64,000 nt of DNA from CAYXLI01 sp964464925 (GCA_964464925.1 CAYXLI010000001.1:310001-374000), one strand, 5' to 3'. Counted from the stretch's first letter, positions 1 through 9,084 are shown. The notes: generated by a model from the sequence alone, not told the origin. Translations and numbers: made by a program.

Positions 1-1
1 T

Positions 2-130
2 TCTCTTCGCGAGGAAGTAGATTCATACGTGCAGGCGTCCCGGCATACGGTCACAAATCTGACAGTGGAACATCAATCTTCTCAATGGCAATCGGAGGAG
101 GTCAACTGCAATCTGGTTACGATTCTGTAA
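2..130 (+). CDS. 3' end of an unidentified gene (partial)
   Basis: The first 129 bases are open in one forward frame and encode 42 residues ending ...NCNLVTIL before a TAA at 128-130. The residue mix, rich in Ser, Thr, Val and Gln, looks like an ordinary protein C-terminus, whereas the other forward frames are either closed or antisense to the next gene. It would converge with and overlap by 14 bp the 3' end of the leftward ttcA-like gene. The 5' part lies outside the window, so no function can be assigned. It may not be a gene. Confidence 0.35.
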   Translation, partial: SLREEVDSYVQASRHTVTNLTVEHQSSQWQSEEVNCNLVTIL

Positions 131-908
131 ATATCGGAAGCAGATGCGAGCTCTCTGCTTCGGCTGCTGGTCCGTCCAAGGGCAGATACCGGCCATCGAG
201 CAGACGGTCGTGGTCGATATTACCCATCGCAGTAATCAGGCTTTCCTTCAAATGCGGATAGTCCTTCTCCAGGTCGCTAAAAATGTCACGCAGAGAGCGG
301 CGGACCGTGCCGGTCTTTTGCGAGCAGCCGCAGGGAATGACCGGAGCTCCGAGCGATGCGGCGTACTGCCGCGTAATATCTTCGGTAACGAACACTAGAG
401 GCCGGATGAGCCGGAAATCGCCTTTGCTGGACCAGGTGACCGGAGGAAGCGCGCTGATTCGTCCGGTGAACATCGCATTGCGCAAAAACGATTCGCAGAA
501 ATCGTCTTGGGTGTGGCCCAGGGCGATCACGTTCGCGCCCAGCTCCCGCGCAATGTCGTACACGGCGCGGCGCCGGAACCGGCTGCAACGGTCGCAGCCG
601 TGGTCGGGCTCGTCCTCTATCAGGCGCAGAGACGGTGAATCGACCTTGTAGGTCCAATCGATCCCACGATCCTTCAGATACTCTCCAAAGGGAGCGATAG
701 GAGCGAGGAACTTGCCTTGCTCCACCGTGAAGGCGCAGACTGAGAATCGAATGGGGGCTCGCTTCTGCAGGAGCGTGAGGGCTTCCAGCAAGGTAACGGA
801 ATCTTTGCCGCCGGAAAGACCAACGGCCACGCGATCTCCTTCGCGGATCATGCGGAAGCGACGAATAGCCTCGCCGACCTTGTGCAGAAGTGTCTTTTCT
901 AGATCCAA
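117..908 (-). CDS. ttcA: TtcA-like tRNA thiolation PP-loop ATPase
   Basis: A PP-loop ATPase of the TtcA/TilS superfamily. TtcA uses ATP and an iron-sulfur cluster to 2-thiolate cytidine 32 of tRNA in the cytoplasm. The pyrophosphatase loop SGGKDS is at residues 32-37 and a CDRC motif at 105-108. A further CGC at 193-195 could supply the remaining cluster cysteine. A GHTQDD motif lies near 131-136. The frame is open upstream to 1040, but that extension lies inside the preceding gene. I therefore place the start at a TTG 7 bases after that gene's stop, giving 263 residues, close to the family length. It is the last gene of the leftward tilS-ftsH-gph-ttcA group, so two PP-loop tRNA-modifying enzymes share one cluster. 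The exact modified base is inferred from family resemblance only. Confidence 0.8.
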   Translation of the reverse strand: MDLEKTLLHKVGEAIRRFRMIREGDRVAVGLSGGKDSVTLLEALTLLQKRAPIRFSVCAFTVEQGKFLAPIAPFGEYLKDRGIDWTYKVDSPSLRLIEDEPDHGCDRCSRFRRRAVYDIARELGANVIALGHTQDDFCESFLRNAMFTGRISALPPVTWSSKGDFRLIRPLVFVTEDITRQYAASLGAPVIPCGCSQKTGTVRRSLRDIFSDLEKDYPHLKESLITAMGNIDHDRLLDGRYLPLDGPAAEAESSHLLPIFTES

Positions 909-915
909 ACTTCCA

Positions 916-1593
916 TTATAAGCGGGGCCTTGCCGCGGACTCTGGAACGCCGAATGGCGAACCGTTGAGCAATTCGCGTGGATCGTCAATCCAATAGTCC
1001 GGCTGCCAACGCGCCATATGCTCCAGGTTGCCGTACCCATATCGCACGCCGCAGGTCTTCACCCCTGCACGTCTCCCGGCTTCCATGTCCGCAGCGGAGT
1101 CGCCGACAAACAAGCAGTCCTGCGGATCGACGCCGAAAATCTCCAGGGAGCGGAAGATCACATCCGGATCGGGCTTCGCCGGGAAGCCGTCGGTGCCTTG
1201 TACATGATCGAAGTATGGAAGCATCTCGAATTTTTCGAGTACGATTCGCGTCGTCGGGGTGCCCTTTGTGGTCGCGGTAGATTTTCTCCCGCCGAGGGAG
1301 GAGAGCATCTCGAGAACGCCAGGGTACGGCCGGGTGCTCGAGTGGTTGCGCGCCGGGTAAACGCACCGGTATTCCACGACGAGTTTCTCTATGCCTTCTT
1401 CTGTGATGCCGGGGAACAGATCGGCGAACAGGTCTTTCAGGTGGTAACCGATGTAGCGGCGAAGGAGGGAATCATCGACGTCGTTGCGGGGAGTGGATTT
1501 GAGCACCTCCTGGATGGCTCCGCAGATGTCTGCTGCGGAGTCAACCAGTGTGCCGTCAACGTCGAACAGGTAAAGAGGAAAGGCCGGAATCAC
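916..1593 (-). CDS. gph: HAD-superfamily phosphatase, phosphoglycolate phosphatase-like
   Basis: A 225-residue haloacid dehalogenase-type phosphatase. Motif I is DVDGTLVDS at residues 11-19, with the nucleophile aspartate first. A lysine-containing motif occurs at KPDPDVIF, and the acidic motif IV is GDSAAD. The helical cap between motif I and the core is the size expected of phosphoglycolate phosphatases (Gph), which remove 2-phosphoglycolate formed during oxidative DNA repair. HAD substrates cannot be read reliably from sequence, so beta-phosphoglucomutase or another small phosphoester hydrolase remains possible. Its start codon overlaps the ftsH stop by four bases (ATGA type), so it is probably translationally coupled to ftsH. 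Confidence 0.8.
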   Translation of the reverse strand: MIPAFPLYLFDVDGTLVDSAADICGAIQEVLKSTPRNDVDDSLLRRYIGYHLKDLFADLFPGITEEGIEKLVVEYRCVYPARNHSSTRPYPGVLEMLSSLGGRKSTATTKGTPTTRIVLEKFEMLPYFDHVQGTDGFPAKPDPDVIFRSLEIFGVDPQDCLFVGDSAADMEAGRRAGVKTCGVRYGYGNLEHMARWQPDYWIDDPRELLNGSPFGVPESAARPRL

Positions 1594-3497
1594 GCGGGAA
1601 GCGGGGGATGTCCTTCTGTCAGCCCGGGGACCCGGATGTTCCCTTCAGGTCGAACCACCTGCTGGGTCTTGTTGTCATCCGTGCTCTTGGGCTTGTCGAT
1701 CGCGCTCAGCGTTCCACCTTCTACCAGCAGTCTCACTTCAGCGCCGTCCAGAACTTCGCGTTCCAGCAACGCTTCGGCGATGCGAACCAAAGCTTCCGCG
1801 TACTTCTCGAGAATCTCGGTCGCCTGCTTGTAACCCCACTGCACAAAGCTGTTCACCTGCTCATCGATGCGGATGGCGGTCGCTTCGCTGTAATCGCGAT
1901 GTTGAGCAATTTCGCGGCCGAGGAAGATCTGCTCTTCTTTCTTGCCGAAGCTCATCGGACCGAGGTCGCTCATGCCCCACTCACAGACCATTTTGCGAGC
2001 CATGTCCGTAGCGCGTTCGATGTCATTTCCCGCACCCGTTGTGATGTGCTTCATGAACTTCTCTTCCGCCACACGGCCGCCCATCAGAATGGCCAATTGC
2101 GCTTGCAGATATTCTTTGCTGTAGCAGTGTTTGTCGTCCTCCGGCAACTGCATGGTCAAGCCCAGTGCCATTCCGCGCGGGATGATGGTGACCTTGTGCA
2201 GCGGATCCGCCTGGGGCATCATCAGAGCCACCAGCGCGTGACCCGCTTCGTGGTACGCGGTGTTCTTCTTTTCTTCGTCACTGATCATCAGCGACTTCCG
2301 CTCCACGCCCATCAGCACCTTATCCTTGGCGAGTTCGAAGTCGATCTGAGTAACCACCTTGCGATTCTGCCGCGCCGCGATCAGCGCCGCTTCATTCACC
2401 AGGTTGGCCAGGTCTGCGCCCGCGAAGCCGGGCGTTCCCCTGGCGATAACCGCAAGGTCCACGTCGTCGGAGAGCGGAGTCTTCTTCGTGTGGACACGCA
2501 GGATCAGTTCGCGGCCTTTCACGTCCGGCCGGCCTACTACCACGCGGCGATCGAAACGGCCGGGGCGGAGCAGTGCGGGATCCAAAACGTCAGGGCGGTT
2601 TGTCGCCGCTACCAGGATCACGCCTTCGTTCGATTCGAAGCCGTCCATTTCAACCAGCAACTGGTTCAGTGTCTGTTCACGTTCGTCGTGGCCGCCGCCA
2701 AGACCCGCGCCACGGTGCCGGCCGACAGCGTCGATTTCATCGATGAAGATGATGCAGGGAGCGTTCTTTTTACCCTGCTCGAACAGGTCGCGGACACGGC
2801 TTGCACCGACGCCAACGAACATTTCCACGAAGTCCGAACCCGAGATGGAGAAGAAGGGAACGTTCGCCTCACCAGCGATGGCGCGTGCTAGGAGCGTCTT
2901 ACCCGTGCCCGGAGGTCCGATCAGCAGGACGCCCTTCGGAATGCGGCCGCCCAACTTCTGAAACTTCTGCGGCTCACGGAGAAACTCGATAATCTCCTGC
3001 AACTCTTCCTTCGCTTCTTCTACTCCGGCCACGTCTTTGAACGTGACCTTCTTTTGCTGCGATGAGTGCAGCCTCGCCCGGCTCTTGCCGAAGCTCAAGG
3101 CTTTATTGCCCCCACTCTGCATCTGCCTCATCATGAAGATCCAGAATGCCAGCAGCAGCACGAAGGGCACGGCGTTGATCACAACCGAGATCCAGGTGCT
3201 GGAGCTAGCCTCGTGGAACTCCAGGTTGACGTTCTTCTCACGGAGGGTCTTGTAGTAGTCGGTGTAGTTGACGGGAGCCGTCGTGTGGAACTTATCCCCG
3301 TTGTTGTACATTCCCTTCACGTCCGTGCCGCTTATGGCAACGGACTTCACTCTTCCCTGTTCCACATGGTCGATGAACTGGGTGAAGGTGAGGGAGGTCT
3401 CGGTGGGAGCCCGTCCGGTCTTCACAACGACATACAGGATAATTGCGACGCAGACTAAGGCTGCCCAAAGAACTGCGTTGCGTACATTTGAATTCAT
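1590..3497 (-). CDS. ftsH: ATP-dependent zinc metalloprotease FtsH
   Basis: A 635-residue membrane-bound AAA+ protease that degrades misassembled membrane proteins and selected cytoplasmic substrates as a hexamer. There is a first transmembrane helix at about residues 8-26, a small periplasmic domain and a second helix at about 106-124. The Walker A motif GPPGTGKT lies at 194-201, Walker B IIFIDE at 249-254, and the second region of homology includes RPGRFDRR at about 311-318. The zinc-binding HEAGH is at 416-420. Length and domain order are fully typical and nothing key is missing. It lies downstream of tilS with a 73-bp gap, an order seen in many bacteria, and upstream of the gph-like gene with a 4-bp overlap. 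In Gram-negative bacteria FtsH can also set LpxC levels. lpxC is present about 51 kb away here, but regulation cannot be read from sequence. Confidence 0.97.
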   Translation of the reverse strand: MNSNVRNAVLWAALVCVAIILYVVVKTGRAPTETSLTFTQFIDHVEQGRVKSVAISGTDVKGMYNNGDKFHTTAPVNYTDYYKTLREKNVNLEFHEASSSTWISVVINAVPFVLLLAFWIFMMRQMQSGGNKALSFGKSRARLHSSQQKKVTFKDVAGVEEAKEELQEIIEFLREPQKFQKLGGRIPKGVLLIGPPGTGKTLLARAIAGEANVPFFSISGSDFVEMFVGVGASRVRDLFEQGKKNAPCIIFIDEIDAVGRHRGAGLGGGHDEREQTLNQLLVEMDGFESNEGVILVAATNRPDVLDPALLRPGRFDRRVVVGRPDVKGRELILRVHTKKTPLSDDVDLAVIARGTPGFAGADLANLVNEAALIAARQNRKVVTQIDFELAKDKVLMGVERKSLMISDEEKKNTAYHEAGHALVALMMPQADPLHKVTIIPRGMALGLTMQLPEDDKHCYSKEYLQAQLAILMGGRVAEEKFMKHITTGAGNDIERATDMARKMVCEWGMSDLGPMSFGKKEEQIFLGREIAQHRDYSEATAIRIDEQVNSFVQWGYKQATEILEKYAEALVRIAEALLEREVLDGAEVRLLVEGGTLSAIDKPKSTDDNKTQQVVRPEGNIRVPGLTEGHPPLPA

Positions 3498-3570
3498 TCT
3501 TTCTCCCCGGTCATGCTCGCGGCCACGGCCACGGCTCTATTGTAGAGACGCCGATCGATCCCTGTTCGAT

Positions 3571-4986
3571 TCACGCATCCTCTATATTCTCGGTTTCCGA
3601 GACTAGAAGGACGCTGATCGTCTCAGGTCCTGTGGCAAAGTCGGCAGCCGGACCAAATTTTCTGGCCCAGACGATCCGGTCGCCGCTCGTCATGATTGGC
3701 CAGCCCTGACGTTCCCAAATTGGTATACGTGCATGCTGGAACATCTGTTTGACTCGCTCATCGGAATGGCCTGCACGTGCAAAATGATCTCCCGGCTGCC
3801 AATTCCGGACCACGAGCCTTTCGTGGATCTTTGCGTAATCAATTTGAGATCCATTTTCAGTATACCCCTGTCGCCGTAGTCCTGGTTGCATCTCGCGCTT
3901 TTCCAATGTGATACGGCGGTTCTGGCCCGGCAATCGATAACTGCCCGGGACTTCGGCCGGAAACTCATAGTCCCGATCCTGCCGGGAACCCTCCCGAATC
4001 GGCCCGATTCGCAGCCACTCGAACGACCGGAATACGTCCACCCCGGGGAGGATCGCGCGGCCACTGCCCGTCCCGGACCGGGCCAGCGTGAGAATTCGCT
4101 CGATGTGCGCAGCATCGAATCCACGTGTATCGCCCTTCACCAGTTCGATCGCCCGTCTAAGAACCCGCCTGACTACCGCTACAGGTTCCGCAAGAAGCTG
4201 ATCCACTTCTACCACCAGCCCCGAGGCGTCCTTTATGAATAACTTACGTGCCGCCTCGTCCACGATGGCGCGCCAGTACACCTCTTCATCCAACGCGACC
4301 TGTGCGGTCCTGGCAAGCACCGTTGTAACGGCCGGATTCAACTCGCGGCTCAGCCAGGGGAGCACCTCGTGCCGGATCCGGTTTCGAACGAAATTCGCAG
4401 ACTGGTTTGTGGCGTCCTCTCGCCAGGTAAGCCCTCGCGCGCGAAGCCACGCCTCAATGTCCGGACGCTCCACCTCAATCAGAGGGCGGATGACAAAACC
4501 CTCCTTCACCGGCCGAATTCCAGACAAACCTGCCGTTCCCGAGCCTCGAAGCAGCCGGTAGAGTACGGTCTCGGCTTGGTCTGATTTTGTATGCCCGGTT
4601 GCTATTCGATCCAGCCTTTCGGCGTCCCTTACCCGCGCGAAGAACTCATATCGCGCCTTCCGGCCCGCCTGTTCGACATTTTGGTCCATCAAGCGGAGCT
4701 CTGCCCGATCCAACACGCAGGCAAGCCCCAAAGATGCGGCCAAACACCGCACAAACTCCTCATCGGCATTCGCTTCGTCTCCCCTTAGGCCATGGTTCAA
4801 ATGGAGAACGGTGAGCCGAAGGCCGAACACGGGGGCTATCTCGTGGAAAACACGAAGGAGGCACACGGAATCCGCCCCGCCTGACACCGCTACTCCTACA
4901 CTTTGACCGTGAGAAAGCATCTGGTGCCGATCCAGCGTGGAGCGGACGGCTTCTATCAGATCCGGGATTGGCTTGGGATCTAGCAT
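3571..4986 (-). CDS. tilS: tRNA(Ile)-lysidine synthase TilS
   Basis: A 471-residue PP-loop enzyme that attaches lysine to cytidine 34 of the AUA-reading isoleucine tRNA, an essential cytoplasmic step that changes both codon and aminoacylation identity. The ATP-binding SGGADS motif is at residues 35-40. HLNHGLRGDEANADEEFV and the GHTKSDQAETVLYRLLRGSG stretch are signature TilS segments. A C-terminal TilS substrate-binding region follows and includes RNWQPGDHF. The length matches the long E. coli-like form. It starts the leftward tilS-ftsH-gph-ttcA group. The ATG start lies about 90 bases from the divergent kdsC start. Confidence 0.95.
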   Translation of the reverse strand: MLDPKPIPDLIEAVRSTLDRHQMLSHGQSVGVAVSGGADSVCLLRVFHEIAPVFGLRLTVLHLNHGLRGDEANADEEFVRCLAASLGLACVLDRAELRLMDQNVEQAGRKARYEFFARVRDAERLDRIATGHTKSDQAETVLYRLLRGSGTAGLSGIRPVKEGFVIRPLIEVERPDIEAWLRARGLTWREDATNQSANFVRNRIRHEVLPWLSRELNPAVTTVLARTAQVALDEEVYWRAIVDEAARKLFIKDASGLVVEVDQLLAEPVAVVRRVLRRAIELVKGDTRGFDAAHIERILTLARSGTGSGRAILPGVDVFRSFEWLRIGPIREGSRQDRDYEFPAEVPGSYRLPGQNRRITLEKREMQPGLRRQGYTENGSQIDYAKIHERLVVRNWQPGDHFARAGHSDERVKQMFQHARIPIWERQGWPIMTSGDRIVWARKFGPAADFATGPETISVLLVSETENIEDA

Positions 4987-5061
4987 CTGATGTTTTCACT
5001 ATAGCGATTGCAGCCGGATGACCTGTATGGCCGTGCTATAACGAGAGTTCAACCCAACCAC

Positions 5062-5068
5062 AAAGGAG
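5062..5068 (+). promoter_or_regulatory. Ribosome-binding site fixing a TTG start for kdsC
   Basis: AAAGGAG at 5062-5068 stands 8 bases before a TTG at 5077. This favours that TTG over the more upstream in-frame start at 5008, which has no comparable site and would add 23 residues unlike any KdsC N-terminus. Confidence 0.75.
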
Positions 5069-5076
5069 AACTCTTT

Positions 5077-5613
5077 TTGAATCTGCGCGAACTCGCTCGC
5101 AATGTGAGGCTTCTGCTCATGGATGTGGACGGCGTCCTGACCGATGGCTTGCTCTTCAACGTGCCGGACACGCAGGGCAACATGGTGGAAACCAAAGGCT
5201 TCAATGCGCAGGATGGCATCGCGCTTCAGTGGCTGAACTGGTACGGTATCAAAACCGGTGTGATCAGCGGACGGGTTTCACCGGCAACCGTCGAGCGCGC
5301 AAAGCAGGTGAAGATGACTTACGTTTATCAAGGGCATATCGAGAAAATTCCGATTCTCGAGGAGATCCTGGCTAACGCAGGCATCGCGCCGGAGCACGTG
5401 GCGTACATCGGCGACGATCTGACAGACGTCGTGATTATGCGCCGCATCGGTTTCTCTATCGCTCCGGCGAACGCGCGCGACGAGGTGAAAAAAGTCGCGC
5501 ATCTGACCACGAAGGCGCGGGGAGGCCAGGGGGCCGTTCGGGAAGTAATCGAACTGATTCTGGATGCGCAGGGCTACTGGCCCGAATTGTTGAAAAAGTA
5601 CGAGGTGTCCTAA
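5077..5613 (+). CDS. kdsC: KdsC-like 3-deoxy-D-manno-octulosonate 8-phosphate phosphatase
   Basis: A capless C1-type HAD phosphatase of 178 residues that matches KdsC, which releases phosphate from KDO-8-phosphate in the pathway to the lipopolysaccharide inner core. Motif I is MDVDGVLTDG at about residues 15-24, with the nucleophile and acid/base aspartates two apart. ISGR supplies the motif II serine and GDDLTD is motif IV. The protein is about the length of tetrameric KdsC enzymes. The start is a TTG chosen for its strong ribosome-binding site. The next gene begins immediately after its stop. A related C1-HAD (for example a nonulosonate 9-phosphatase) cannot be excluded, but LpxC elsewhere in the window supports an LPS-making cell. 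Confidence 0.85.
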   Translation: MNLRELARNVRLLLMDVDGVLTDGLLFNVPDTQGNMVETKGFNAQDGIALQWLNWYGIKTGVISGRVSPATVERAKQVKMTYVYQGHIEKIPILEEILANAGIAPEHVAYIGDDLTDVVIMRRIGFSIAPANARDEVKKVAHLTTKARGGQGAVREVIELILDAQGYWPELLKKYEVS

Positions 5614-6267
5614 ATGCCGGAGCGGATCGGGCTGGTCGTGCACGCTGAGTCCGGGCCGGGCATTCTGCATCGGCTCACCGGAGTGATGGCGCAGCATCAC
5701 GGTGACATCGTTTCGGTGGACATCCTGGAGAGCAAGCCGCAGTCCCGAATCTACTTCGAGATCGAACTGCCCGGGGGGGCCGATCAATTGCTTTCCGACC
5801 TGCAGGCACTCCCGATTGTGCGGACGGCGAATGTGCGGCGCAGTCTTACGCAGATTTACGGCAAGCGCATCATCATCATCGGCGGGGGCGCGCAGGTAGG
5901 GCAGGTGGCCATTGGAGCCATCTCCGAAGCGGATCGCCACAATATTCGCGGCGAGCACATCTCTGTGGATACGATTCCGCTGGTCGGCGAACAACCGCTC
6001 GCCGAAGCGGTGCGGGCAGTGCCGAATCTCCCGCGAGCGCGCGCTCTCGTGCTGGCGGGATCGATCATGGGGGGCGAGATCGAAAAGGCCGTGCGCGAGG
6101 TGCGTGAACAAGGTCTGCTTGTGGTCAGCCTCAACATGGCCGGTAGCGTGCCGGAAGCCGCCGACCTCGTGGTGACCGATCCGGTTCAGGCCGGCGTCAT
6201 GACGGTGATGGCCATCGCCGAGACCGCAAAGTTCAACATCGCACGCCTCACGCGCCGAATGTTTTGA
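5614..6267 (+). CDS. ACT-domain protein with C-terminal Rossmann-like domain (DUF5612-like)
   Basis: A 217-residue protein whose first 75 or so residues read as an ACT ligand-binding fold (GLVVHAESGPGILHRLTGVM start, then alternating strands). It is followed by a second domain opening with RIIIIGGGAQVGQVAIGAIS, a glycine-rich nucleotide-binding-like turn. The C-terminal half, with NMAGSVPEAADLVVTDPVQA, resembles the family I remember as DUF5612, known mainly from archaea; that label is from memory. ACT domains usually bind amino acids and regulate metabolic enzymes, so a sensor or regulatory role is likely. No catalytic motif is visible. The ATG touches the kdsC stop codon (TAA-ATG), so the two are co-translated, although a link to KDO synthesis is not obvious. 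Confidence 0.75.
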   Translation: MPERIGLVVHAESGPGILHRLTGVMAQHHGDIVSVDILESKPQSRIYFEIELPGGADQLLSDLQALPIVRTANVRRSLTQIYGKRIIIIGGGAQVGQVAIGAISEADRHNIRGEHISVDTIPLVGEQPLAEAVRAVPNLPRARALVLAGSIMGGEIEKAVREVREQGLLVVSLNMAGSVPEAADLVVTDPVQAGVMTVMAIAETAKFNIARLTRRMF

Positions 6268-6273
6268 TACGGG

Positions 6274-6456
6274 TCATCTCGCGGTTCTACGTACATTCAG
6301 CAGCCATCCGAGAATCGCCCAAAGCAACGCCATGAAGAGGTAGAATCCGGCTCGCCCGTATGAGTGAACCCGGAATGCGATCACGGAATTGAACGCGAAG
6401 ACACCGGCCGCGACGAACATCAGGATGACCGTTAATGGGGAGGGCACCACCTTCAT
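6274..6456 (-). CDS. Small two-helix membrane protein
   Basis: A 60-residue protein with two predicted membrane helices (about residues 8-27 and 36-54) joined by a short basic loop and ending in a positively charged tail, RRTAR. Its ATG overlaps the stop of the upstream deacetylase gene by four bases (ATGA), the best evidence that it is real. The frame is open further upstream, but that part lies inside the deacetylase gene. No function is recognised. The tight coupling suggests it works with, or is regulated alongside, the LmbE-like enzyme. Confidence 0.6.
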   Translation of the reverse strand: MKVVPSPLTVILMFVAAGVFAFNSVIAFRVHSYGRAGFYLFMALLWAILGWLLNVRRTAR

Positions 6457-7184
6457 GCCAACAGGTCCTCCAGGAGAGCGGTCTGCGGATAAGGATGGCA
6501 ATGATACCGGCGGAATCCTTCCGCGAAGTCCACGCCGAGCAACTGACCCCGCATTCGTGTCCACTGCTCCATGGTGTGGAGATAATCGTCCATTCCGTGA
6601 TGACGGCGCAGCCATTCGCGCTGGCTCGCGTGACATGCCAGCATTTCGCGCTTGGTCGCGAACGTCTCGCCTACGTTCACCAGAAAATCCGGCCTCACTA
6701 GGTTCCGGTCGCGATCGACTCCTTCGACGGGATCCATGAAGTAGAGGTGCGGAATCCAGTCGAGCGCAGCGGCCGTTCCCGTAATGTAGTTCGGACAACC
6801 GGCAGCGAAACACGCATCGCGAACCAGTGAACTGGCTGCCTCATGGTCCGGATGATAATCCACGGGAGATGCGGTGAGGACTAGTTCGGGCCGCACCTGC
6901 CGGACCACCTCGGTGACTTTGCGCCTCGAGGCATCGTCATTAAACACAGCCATGTCGCGCAGTTCCACGCAGACGTAGGCGGCTCCTATCAGTTTGGCCG
7001 CCGCCGCCGCTTCCGAGCGGCGAATGGAAGAGATCTTCTCCGGGCCCAGATCTGCGGTGCCGCAGTCTCCGGGTGTCATGGTCGAAAGCGTCAGTTCATG
7101 TCCGCGCGCGGCCAGGAGCGCTGCCGTTCCGCCCGCCAGAATCTCTACGTCGTCCGGATGGGCGTGGATTGCCAGAACCTTCAT
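6453..7184 (-). CDS. LmbE/PIG-L family zinc-dependent deacetylase
   Basis: A 243-residue member of the LmbE-like family, zinc enzymes that remove N-acetyl groups from sugar conjugates such as GlcNAc-malate (bacillithiol pathway), GlcNAc-inositol (mycothiol) or GlcNAc-PI. The N-terminal HAHPDDVE at residues 7-14 holds the first metal ligands and general base. HPDHEAA near the middle provides the second histidine pair. The length fits BshB-type enzymes, but no bacillithiol synthase or glycosyltransferase neighbour is present, so the substrate is unknown. It is transcribed leftward away from ilvD, with about 190 bp between the two starts for divergent promoters. Confidence 0.85.
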   Translation of the reverse strand: MKVLAIHAHPDDVEILAGGTAALLAARGHELTLSTMTPGDCGTADLGPEKISSIRRSEAAAAAKLIGAAYVCVELRDMAVFNDDASRRKVTEVVRQVRPELVLTASPVDYHPDHEAASSLVRDACFAAGCPNYITGTAAALDWIPHLYFMDPVEGVDRDRNLVRPDFLVNVGETFATKREMLACHASQREWLRRHHGMDDYLHTMEQWTRMRGQLLGVDFAEGFRRYHCHPYPQTALLEDLLA

Positions 7185-7378
7185 GCGACCGGACCTCGCG
7201 TCGCATTGGGGATGGTTGGCTGGAAGTTGATGTTACCGGGGCACTGCGTCGGCAGAGGTCCTTGTGCCTCCATGGCTGCGGTTGCGAGGGGATCCGCGGC
7301 CGCTGATCTGCCGAATTGCCGGCTGGATAAGTCCATGCGAAGTATTTTATCGAGTGGCGATAAACTAGTGAGTTCACC

Positions 7379-9073
7379 ATGAAAGAACTCCACAGTTACA
7401 CCATCAGCCAGGGACGGGATCGCGCTCCCGCTCGCGCCATGTTGAAGGCGATCGGCTTCACCGACGAGGATCTGCGAAAGCCCATCATCGGTATTGCCAA
7501 TACCTGGATTGAGACCATGCCCTGCAATTTCAATCTTCGCGAATTGGCGGAGTACGTGAAGCAGGGAATCCGTGAAGCGGGCGGTACTCCAATGGAATTC
7601 AACACAATTGCCATCAGTGATGGGGTGACCATGGGTACCGAAGGCATGAAGGCGTCGCTGGTCAGCCGCGACCTGATTGCCGATTCCATCGAACTGGTTG
7701 CGCGCGGTCATATGTTCGACGGTGTGATCGCCTTGGTTGCCTGCGATAAGACGATCCCGGCGGGTGCGATGGCGCTTCTGCGCCTGAACATTCCGGGTCT
7801 CGTGTTGTACGGCGGTTCCATTCTGCCCGGCCACTACAAGGGCAAGGACATTACGATCCAGGAAGTCTTCGAGGCCGTCGGCGCGAATGCGGCGGGCAAG
7901 ATCACCGACGACGAACTGCTCGCGATCGAGAACGCGGCATGTCCGGGAGCCGGTGCGTGCGGAGGCCAGTTCACGGCGAATACCATGGCGACGGTTATGG
8001 AAGCGATTGGCCTTTCGCCGATGGGCACCGCGGCGGTTCCGCAGGTGGATGAAGGCAAGCACGAGGTGGCTCGCCGGTGCGGGCGCATCATTGTGGAAGC
8101 GGTGAAGAATGATCTGAAGGCGCGCGATATCGTGAACCGCAAAGCATTCGAAAACGCAATCGCCTCGGTCGCTGCGACCGGCGGTTCCACGAATGCCGTT
8201 CTGCATCTGCTCGCGATGGCTCGCGAAGCTGAAGTGGAACTGAAGATCGACGATTTCCAGAAGATCAGCCAGAGCACTCCGTTGCTGGTCGATCTGAAGC
8301 CCGCCGGACAGTACGTGGCGGTCGATGTGCACAAGGCCGGCGGCATCCCGGTAATCTGCAAGCGGCTTCTTGACGGCGGTTTTGTGGACGGCTCGGTGAA
8401 GACCATCACGGGCCGCACCTTCGCTGAGGAAGCAAACGAAGCGAAGGAGACCCCGAATCAGCCGGTGATCCGGCCGCTGAGCAACCCGATCAAAAAGAGC
8501 GGCGGCCTGGTGATTTTGAAGGGTTCGCTGGCACCGGAGGGCTGCGTAATTAAGGTCACCGGCATCGCCAGGAAGAGCCAGCGCGGTCCGGCTCGCGTGT
8601 TCAACAACGAAGAATCTGCGATGCAGGCGGTCTTGCGCGGCGAGATTAAGGCCGGCGATATCGTGGTGATCCGTTATGAAGGACCCCGAGGCGGCCCAGG
8701 CATGCGCGAGATGCTCGGTGTGACGGGCGCGATTGTCGGAGCGGGTTTAAGCGAGAGCGTAGCGTTGTTAACGGACGGCCGGTTCAGCGGCGCGACCCGC
8801 GGCTTCATGGTGGGACACGTTGCGCCCGAAGCTGCCAACGGTGGCCCGATCGCAGCCGTGCAGGAAGGCGACACGATCCTCATCGACATCGAGAATTGCA
8901 AGATCGATCTCGAGGTTGCACCGGAAGTTGTTACCGAGCGCATGAAGAAGTGGACGCCGCCGGCTCCCAGGTATGAGACCGGTGTATTTGCGAAGTATGT
9001 GGCACTGGTGTCCAGCAGCTCGGAAGGCGCGGTAACGTCCCGCCCGCCCCAGGCAGCGAAAACAGGTGCCTGA
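7379..9073 (+). CDS. ilvD: Dihydroxy-acid dehydratase IlvD
   Basis: A 564-residue iron-sulfur dehydratase that converts 2,3-dihydroxy-isovalerate and its methylvalerate homologue into the 2-keto acids of valine, leucine and isoleucine synthesis. Expected cluster cysteines appear in ACDKTIPAGAM (about residue 122) and CPGAGACGGQFTANTM (about 190-205). The SDGVTMGTEGMKASLVSRD segment and the C-terminal DGRFSGATRGFMVGHVAPEA are hallmark stretches. Its full length matches IlvD, and none of the sugar-acid dehydratase (Edd) features stand out. It appears monocistronic: the next gene converges on it only 11 bp downstream. No other branched-chain genes are nearby. Confidence 0.95.
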   Translation: MKELHSYTISQGRDRAPARAMLKAIGFTDEDLRKPIIGIANTWIETMPCNFNLRELAEYVKQGIREAGGTPMEFNTIAISDGVTMGTEGMKASLVSRDLIADSIELVARGHMFDGVIALVACDKTIPAGAMALLRLNIPGLVLYGGSILPGHYKGKDITIQEVFEAVGANAAGKITDDELLAIENAACPGAGACGGQFTANTMATVMEAIGLSPMGTAAVPQVDEGKHEVARRCGRIIVEAVKNDLKARDIVNRKAFENAIASVAATGGSTNAVLHLLAMAREAEVELKIDDFQKISQSTPLLVDLKPAGQYVAVDVHKAGGIPVICKRLLDGGFVDGSVKTITGRTFAEEANEAKETPNQPVIRPLSNPIKKSGGLVILKGSLAPEGCVIKVTGIARKSQRGPARVFNNEESAMQAVLRGEIKAGDIVVIRYEGPRGGPGMREMLGVTGAIVGAGLSESVALLTDGRFSGATRGFMVGHVAPEAANGGPIAAVQEGDTILIDIENCKIDLEVAPEVVTERMKKWTPPAPRYETGVFAKYVALVSSSSEGAVTSRPPQAAKTGA

Positions 9074-9084
9074 TTAGGGTACTG

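Noticed and set aside
1548..2891. Long forward open frame (447 codons) opposite ftsH
   Set aside because: It is antisense to a perfect FtsH, has no family resemblance, and reflects the third-position GC bias of the real gene.
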